From NCBI RefSeq assembly GCF_019209835.1, contig NZ_JAHUTS010000001.1, forward strand, positions 248,001-312,000: 64,000 bases of DNA. The letters are read 5' to 3'. This document shows positions 60,948-64,000 of this stretch, in pieces (within the stretch, counting starts at the first letter, position 1; the number at the start of each line of letters is the position of its first letter). The notes below the pieces were generated by a model, which searched no databases, was not told the DNA's origin, and was given only the letters and a program-made list of their open reading frames with translations. This DNA is from Enterovibrio paralichthyis. Lineage in GTDB: Bacteria; Pseudomonadota; Gammaproteobacteria; Enterobacterales; Vibrionaceae. Position numbers and translations under genes: made by a program.

Positions 60948-61613
60948 ATGCTGAATATGCAATTTGATGAAAGGGTGGTGGTCGACACCAATAACATTGA
61001 CTGGCAGCCTTCGCCTGTGAAAGGCGTCTTCAGAAAGCCGCTTGCCCGAGAGGAAGCGGAGCGCGGGCATGCAACCAGCATTGTGAAATATGGCCCGAAT
61101 ACCCAGTTCACACCGCATGAACATCCCCTCGGAGAAGAAATTTTGGTTCTCGATGGCGTATTTGCTGATGAACACGGTGAATACCCCGCGGGAACATATC
61201 TTCGAAACCCGCCGGGAAGCAGCCATACACCTTTCAGTAAGGAAGGGTGTACTTTGCTGGTCAAACTGCACCAGTTTTCGGCACATGACCATCACCAGGT
61301 CGTTATTGACACCAATAAGGAAGACGGTTGGATTGATGGCCAGGGAAAACTGCGCATTTTTCCGCTCCACGAGTTCAACGGTGAACAGGTAGCCCTGATC
61401 AAATGGCCAGCGGGCAGCCACTTTTTTACTATTTCTCATTTTTGCGGTGAAGAAGTGTTCGTGCTCAGCGGTGAGTACCGGGATGAGTTTGGGCGATACA
61501 AAGCGGGTACCTGGCTCCGGCATCCCCATATGTTTGAACATGACCCCTACGCAGAAGAAGACACGTTACTTTGGGTGAAAGTTGGACACTTGCCATACCC
61601 GGGCACTGTTTGA
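60948..61613 (+). CDS. Double-cupin protein (ChrR-like cupins)
   Basis: A 221-residue cytosolic protein made of two similar cupin halves. The first has 'TPHEHPLGEEILVLDGVF' and 'PPGSSHTPF', the second 'TISHFCGEEVFVLSGEYRD' and 'RHPHMFEHDPY', each with His/Glu metal ligands and a shared 'FADEHGEYPAGTYLRNPPG' / 'RDEFGRYKAGTWLRHP' pattern typical of the ChrR-type anti-ECFsigma cupin. It lacks the N-terminal zinc anti-sigma domain and no sigma factor gene is adjacent, so it is a stand-alone cupin of unknown role. GAGGG precedes the ATG. Confidence 0.87.
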   Translation: MLNMQFDERVVVDTNNIDWQPSPVKGVFRKPLAREEAERGHATSIVKYGPNTQFTPHEHPLGEEILVLDGVFADEHGEYPAGTYLRNPPGSSHTPFSKEGCTLLVKLHQFSAHDHHQVVIDTNKEDGWIDGQGKLRIFPLHEFNGEQVALIKWPAGSHFFTISHFCGEEVFVLSGEYRDEFGRYKAGTWLRHPHMFEHDPYAEEDTLLWVKVGHLPYPGTV

Positions 61614-61770
61614 AGGAGCTAAAAAGCTAAAACCACGCGAGATCCCTAAATGTGAGACATATGTCTATGTGAGTCATCGCTAGTATGTTGCGTGAGTTCG
61701 GCGCTCGATATTTTGAATTCGTTCTTATTTGTGCCGCACGGCATACTATTTAAGGAAGTAGAAGACCCGG

Positions 61771-63396
61771 ATGTTTCAGATGCAGAGCCAATCACAGTTG
61801 CATTTCTTTGATAATGCGCCTGTGCCTATGTTTCTTCTTAATGCGTCAGGCGATGTTATTCACACTAACCGGGCCTGCGAGGGGCTTTTTCGCTACAGCA
61901 GCAGGGAATGGGCGCTCGACGATATTATGAGCACGCCTGTTTGGCAAGAATCGTCAACGTATTTTAATGCCTCCCAAGAGCCCAGAGAAAAATTATCCCC
62001 ATATACACGTTTGGTGAGGTTTGCAGACAACCGAAAGCTCTATGTGCTTAAGATGTCTATTGCCGACACGAAACCATCGTATACCTATATTGCAGCACTA
62101 ACCCCTTATCAAAACGATGACAGTGTCAATGAAGCCTTATTAAACCGCCTGCCTATGGGCATGGTGCGAATTGACGCCAGTGGACAGTTTATCAATGCCA
62201 ACCAGGCATTTTTGCGGCTCCTCGGTTATGAGGAAGAGGAAGCGCTTTTAAAGCAGACAGAGTTTGATGTCACTTTTGAAGCTGATGCCAACCGAGAGAA
62301 ACCACTGCGGGCTGGGCTCGAACTCGGTTGTAGTGCCCAGTATCGTTTGGACAAACGCTACGTGCATAAAAAGGGGCACCATATTTGGGCCAGGACGTTT
62401 GTTTCCTGTGTGACCTGCCAAATCACGCAACAGACACAGTTTTTGATTGCGGTTTTCGATATTCATGAAGAAAAACAATTGCATGAGGTGATTGCGACCT
62501 CTGAGCGCAGGTTCAGGGCGATCGCGGAAAACGTCAGTTCAGTTGTTTGGATCTCTGGTCCTGACCCCATGCGCCTTTATTACGTCAACCGCTGTTTCAA
62601 TACAGTCTGGGAAGAACGGGTAGAAGCACTATACGGCGATGCCAAGGCATTTTTGGATCGTGTGCATCCTGCTGATCGTGATTTGGTGGCAAGAACAAGA
62701 TTTTGCGACTCCCACGACTCCTGGCGGATCAATTACCGCCTCTTGTTCCCGGATGGCCGGATCAAACACATTCGTGACAGCGGCAACAGTGTGTTTGATG
62801 GCAATGGTGACCTTATATACCGAGTAGGAACGCAAACTGATATCACAGCAGAAGTTGATCAGCGCGACAGTGTGGTTGTGATGGCCAAAAAGCTGCGTGA
62901 ACTGGTGGAATACGACACGCTCACCGGCATTAAGTCCCGTCACGCTATCATCAGTGACGTACGCGACACCTATCAGGAATTTACGGTTACCGGCGACCCT
63001 TCTGTACTGGTTTATATCGATGCTGATGGATTTAAAGCGATCAATGACACTTATGGTCATGAGATTGGTGACAAGGTTCTGGTCTGTATCGCTGAGCACC
63101 TTACCCGCAATATCCGCGAATCTGATGTAGCTGGCAGAATTGGGGGTGATGAGTTTGTTGTGTTACTGCGTCATACTGCCCAATCAGAAATTCCTCAGAT
63201 TCTGGAACGTTTAGGGCGTGATATTGAATGTGAATACCTGCCGCCAAACATGCGTGTTGCCATCAGTTTGGGAGCAAAAGAATTGACGCCGGATGTTTTG
63301 TCGAGTGAACAATGGCTTAGCGATGCTGACAAAACCATGTATCTCAACAAGCGCGAGCGGAAAATGTCACACTCAAATCATGCTGTTTCTGGCTAG
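61771..63396 (+). CDS. PAS-GGDEF diguanylate cyclase
   Basis: Makes cyclic-di-GMP from GTP. The 541-residue cytosolic protein has three PAS-like regions ('FFDNAPVPMFLLNASGDVIH', 'NRLPMGMVRIDASGQFINAN' and 'FRAIAENVSSVVWISG') and a C-terminal GGDEF domain starting 'YDTLTGIKSRHAI'. The active loop 'GRIGGDEFVVLL' is intact, and 'RESD' five residues before it matches the RxxD inhibitory site. Likely active and product-inhibited. It is one of three c-di-GMP-related genes in the window. No ligand for the PAS domains can be named. Confidence 0.93.
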   Translation: MFQMQSQSQLHFFDNAPVPMFLLNASGDVIHTNRACEGLFRYSSREWALDDIMSTPVWQESSTYFNASQEPREKLSPYTRLVRFADNRKLYVLKMSIADTKPSYTYIAALTPYQNDDSVNEALLNRLPMGMVRIDASGQFINANQAFLRLLGYEEEEALLKQTEFDVTFEADANREKPLRAGLELGCSAQYRLDKRYVHKKGHHIWARTFVSCVTCQITQQTQFLIAVFDIHEEKQLHEVIATSERRFRAIAENVSSVVWISGPDPMRLYYVNRCFNTVWEERVEALYGDAKAFLDRVHPADRDLVARTRFCDSHDSWRINYRLLFPDGRIKHIRDSGNSVFDGNGDLIYRVGTQTDITAEVDQRDSVVVMAKKLRELVEYDTLTGIKSRHAIISDVRDTYQEFTVTGDPSVLVYIDADGFKAINDTYGHEIGDKVLVCIAEHLTRNIRESDVAGRIGGDEFVVLLRHTAQSEIPQILERLGRDIECEYLPPNMRVAISLGAKELTPDVLSSEQWLSDADKTMYLNKRERKMSHSNHAVSG

Positions 63397-63507
63397 TCTA
63401 ATAATCCTTCACACTTTCTTCGTATACCGTTTGTATGTTTTGTAATTGAGACACTCTTCTGTAACGCCAAGCAGTATTCTCTTAGTTGAATAACAGAGGG
63501 AAAGGCC

Positions 63508-64000
63508 ATGCAAAGTGTTGTTGAAGTGTTTGGTACTGCGCTTGCAAGCTATTACAACGGCAACAAATCAGGGAAATTGATTGTCAGGGAGAATAACGGT
63601 ACGTCGGTGATACCGACGTCCGATTTTTTCCGTCGCCCGGAAGATGTTGCTACAGATAGGATCGCGCTTTCGTATTGTCGGCGCAGCGTACTGAATATCG
63701 GTGCCAGCAGTGGGGAGCACTCCCTTTACCTGTTGGCAAAGGGAATGAAAGTCACATCCATTGATAACTCGCCGATTGCATGTGCCATCATGCACCAGCG
63801 TGGCGTGCCATCTGTTATTTGCGGTCACCTTTTTGATCAACACCCAATGTTTGACCGCACTTTCACCTGGCTGGCGTTACGTGGTGTGATTGGTCAACTC
63901 GGCAACATACGCAATTTTTTCCATTTTCTAAATCTTGCGCACCGCAACTTATACCCGGGTGGGCGCTTGATTTTAAGCTCTGAAAATCTGCGTTACGAAG
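63508..64000 (+). CDS. Class I SAM-dependent methyltransferase, 3' part outside window
   Basis: ATG 63508 has GAGGG and AAAGG just upstream, and the frame is open for 164 codons to the window end. 'SVLNIGASSGEHSLYLLAKG' is motif I of the Rossmann methyltransferase fold (normally GxGxG, here GASSG), followed by 'KVTSIDNSPIACAIMHQRG' with the acidic SAM-binding residue, and 'NLYPGGRLILSSENL' (post-I region). The first ~55 residues are a separate N-terminal segment. Substrate unknown; completeness cannot be judged. Confidence 0.8.
   Translation, partial: MQSVVEVFGTALASYYNGNKSGKLIVRENNGTSVIPTSDFFRRPEDVATDRIALSYCRRSVLNIGASSGEHSLYLLAKGMKVTSIDNSPIACAIMHQRGVPSVICGHLFDQHPMFDRTFTWLALRGVIGQLGNIRNFFHFLNLAHRNLYPGGRLILSSENLRYE

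Noticed and set aside
60867..61541. 224-codon minus-strand open frame opposite the double cupin
   Set aside because: Mirror of a real coding gene; no ribosome-binding site or domain.
1..64000. CRISPR arrays, tRNA or rRNA genes, prophage or transposase genes
   Set aside because: No spaced direct repeats of CRISPR type, no RNA-gene signatures and no phage or transposase proteins were seen.

Overview
The window looks like a stretch of a Vibrionaceae genome (Vibrio, Grimontia, Enterovibrio or Photobacterium type). The protein-level evidence is nrdD-nrdG followed by a class I aromatic aminotransferase, phhA-phhB, FolX/FolM, a DEAD-box helicase close to RNase II, and several small families I associate with vibrios. 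Several of these neighbourhoods sit on chromosome 2 in other vibrios as I remember them, so this may be the secondary chromosome; that is inference. I see no rRNA, tRNA, CRISPR array, prophage or transposase gene.

Layout. 0-0.5 kb: edge of a Tad/Flp pilus locus (prepilin peptidase, Flp pilin). 1-15.7 kb: envelope and housekeeping genes (M48 lipoprotein, MenI thioesterase, DUF2797 protein, secreted exonuclease/phosphatase-fold protein, anaerobic ribonucleotide reductase nrdDG with an FNR-like box, aminotransferase, YceI, RidA, Dyp peroxidase, RbgA GTPase, EAL protein). 15.9-17.1 kb: phenylalanine hydroxylase phhAB. 17.8-29 kb: a complete urea module, with ABC importer urtABCDE behind a sigma-54-type promoter, then ureDABCE, a tiny HupE-like membrane protein, ureF and ureG. 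30-37 kb: an S4-domain protein, a likely small RNA with a 25-codon ORF, modABC molybdate importer, an unknown small protein and a soluble CZB chemoreceptor. 37-42.5 kb: molybdenum hydroxylase island (MocA-like, XdhC, large and small subunits) divergent from an AraC regulator. 43-53.8 kb: stand-alone cobQ, aroG, a GPH sugar transporter with a LacI-type operator, M20 amidohydrolase, yceI with cytochrome b561, folX-folM, NlpC/P60 lipoprotein, LysR/DUF1127 pair. 54-64 kb: rnb, two GGDEF-type proteins (one degenerate), deaD, a double cupin and the start of a methyltransferase.

Functional threads. Urea is imported and hydrolysed to ammonia by the urt-ure module. Molybdate taken up by ModABC could feed the Mo hydroxylase 3 kb downstream. 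FolX and FolM make tetrahydromonapterin, a plausible cofactor for the distant PhhA/PhhB pair. Three proteins concern cyclic-di-GMP.

The most unusual non-coding signals are a 266-bp element with terminal inverted repeats and three partial relatives, a heptamer-periodic pyrimidine tract, a structured RNA with a short ORF and terminator, two hairpins between urtA and urtB, and a 14-nt repeat shared by the deaD leader and its first codons.
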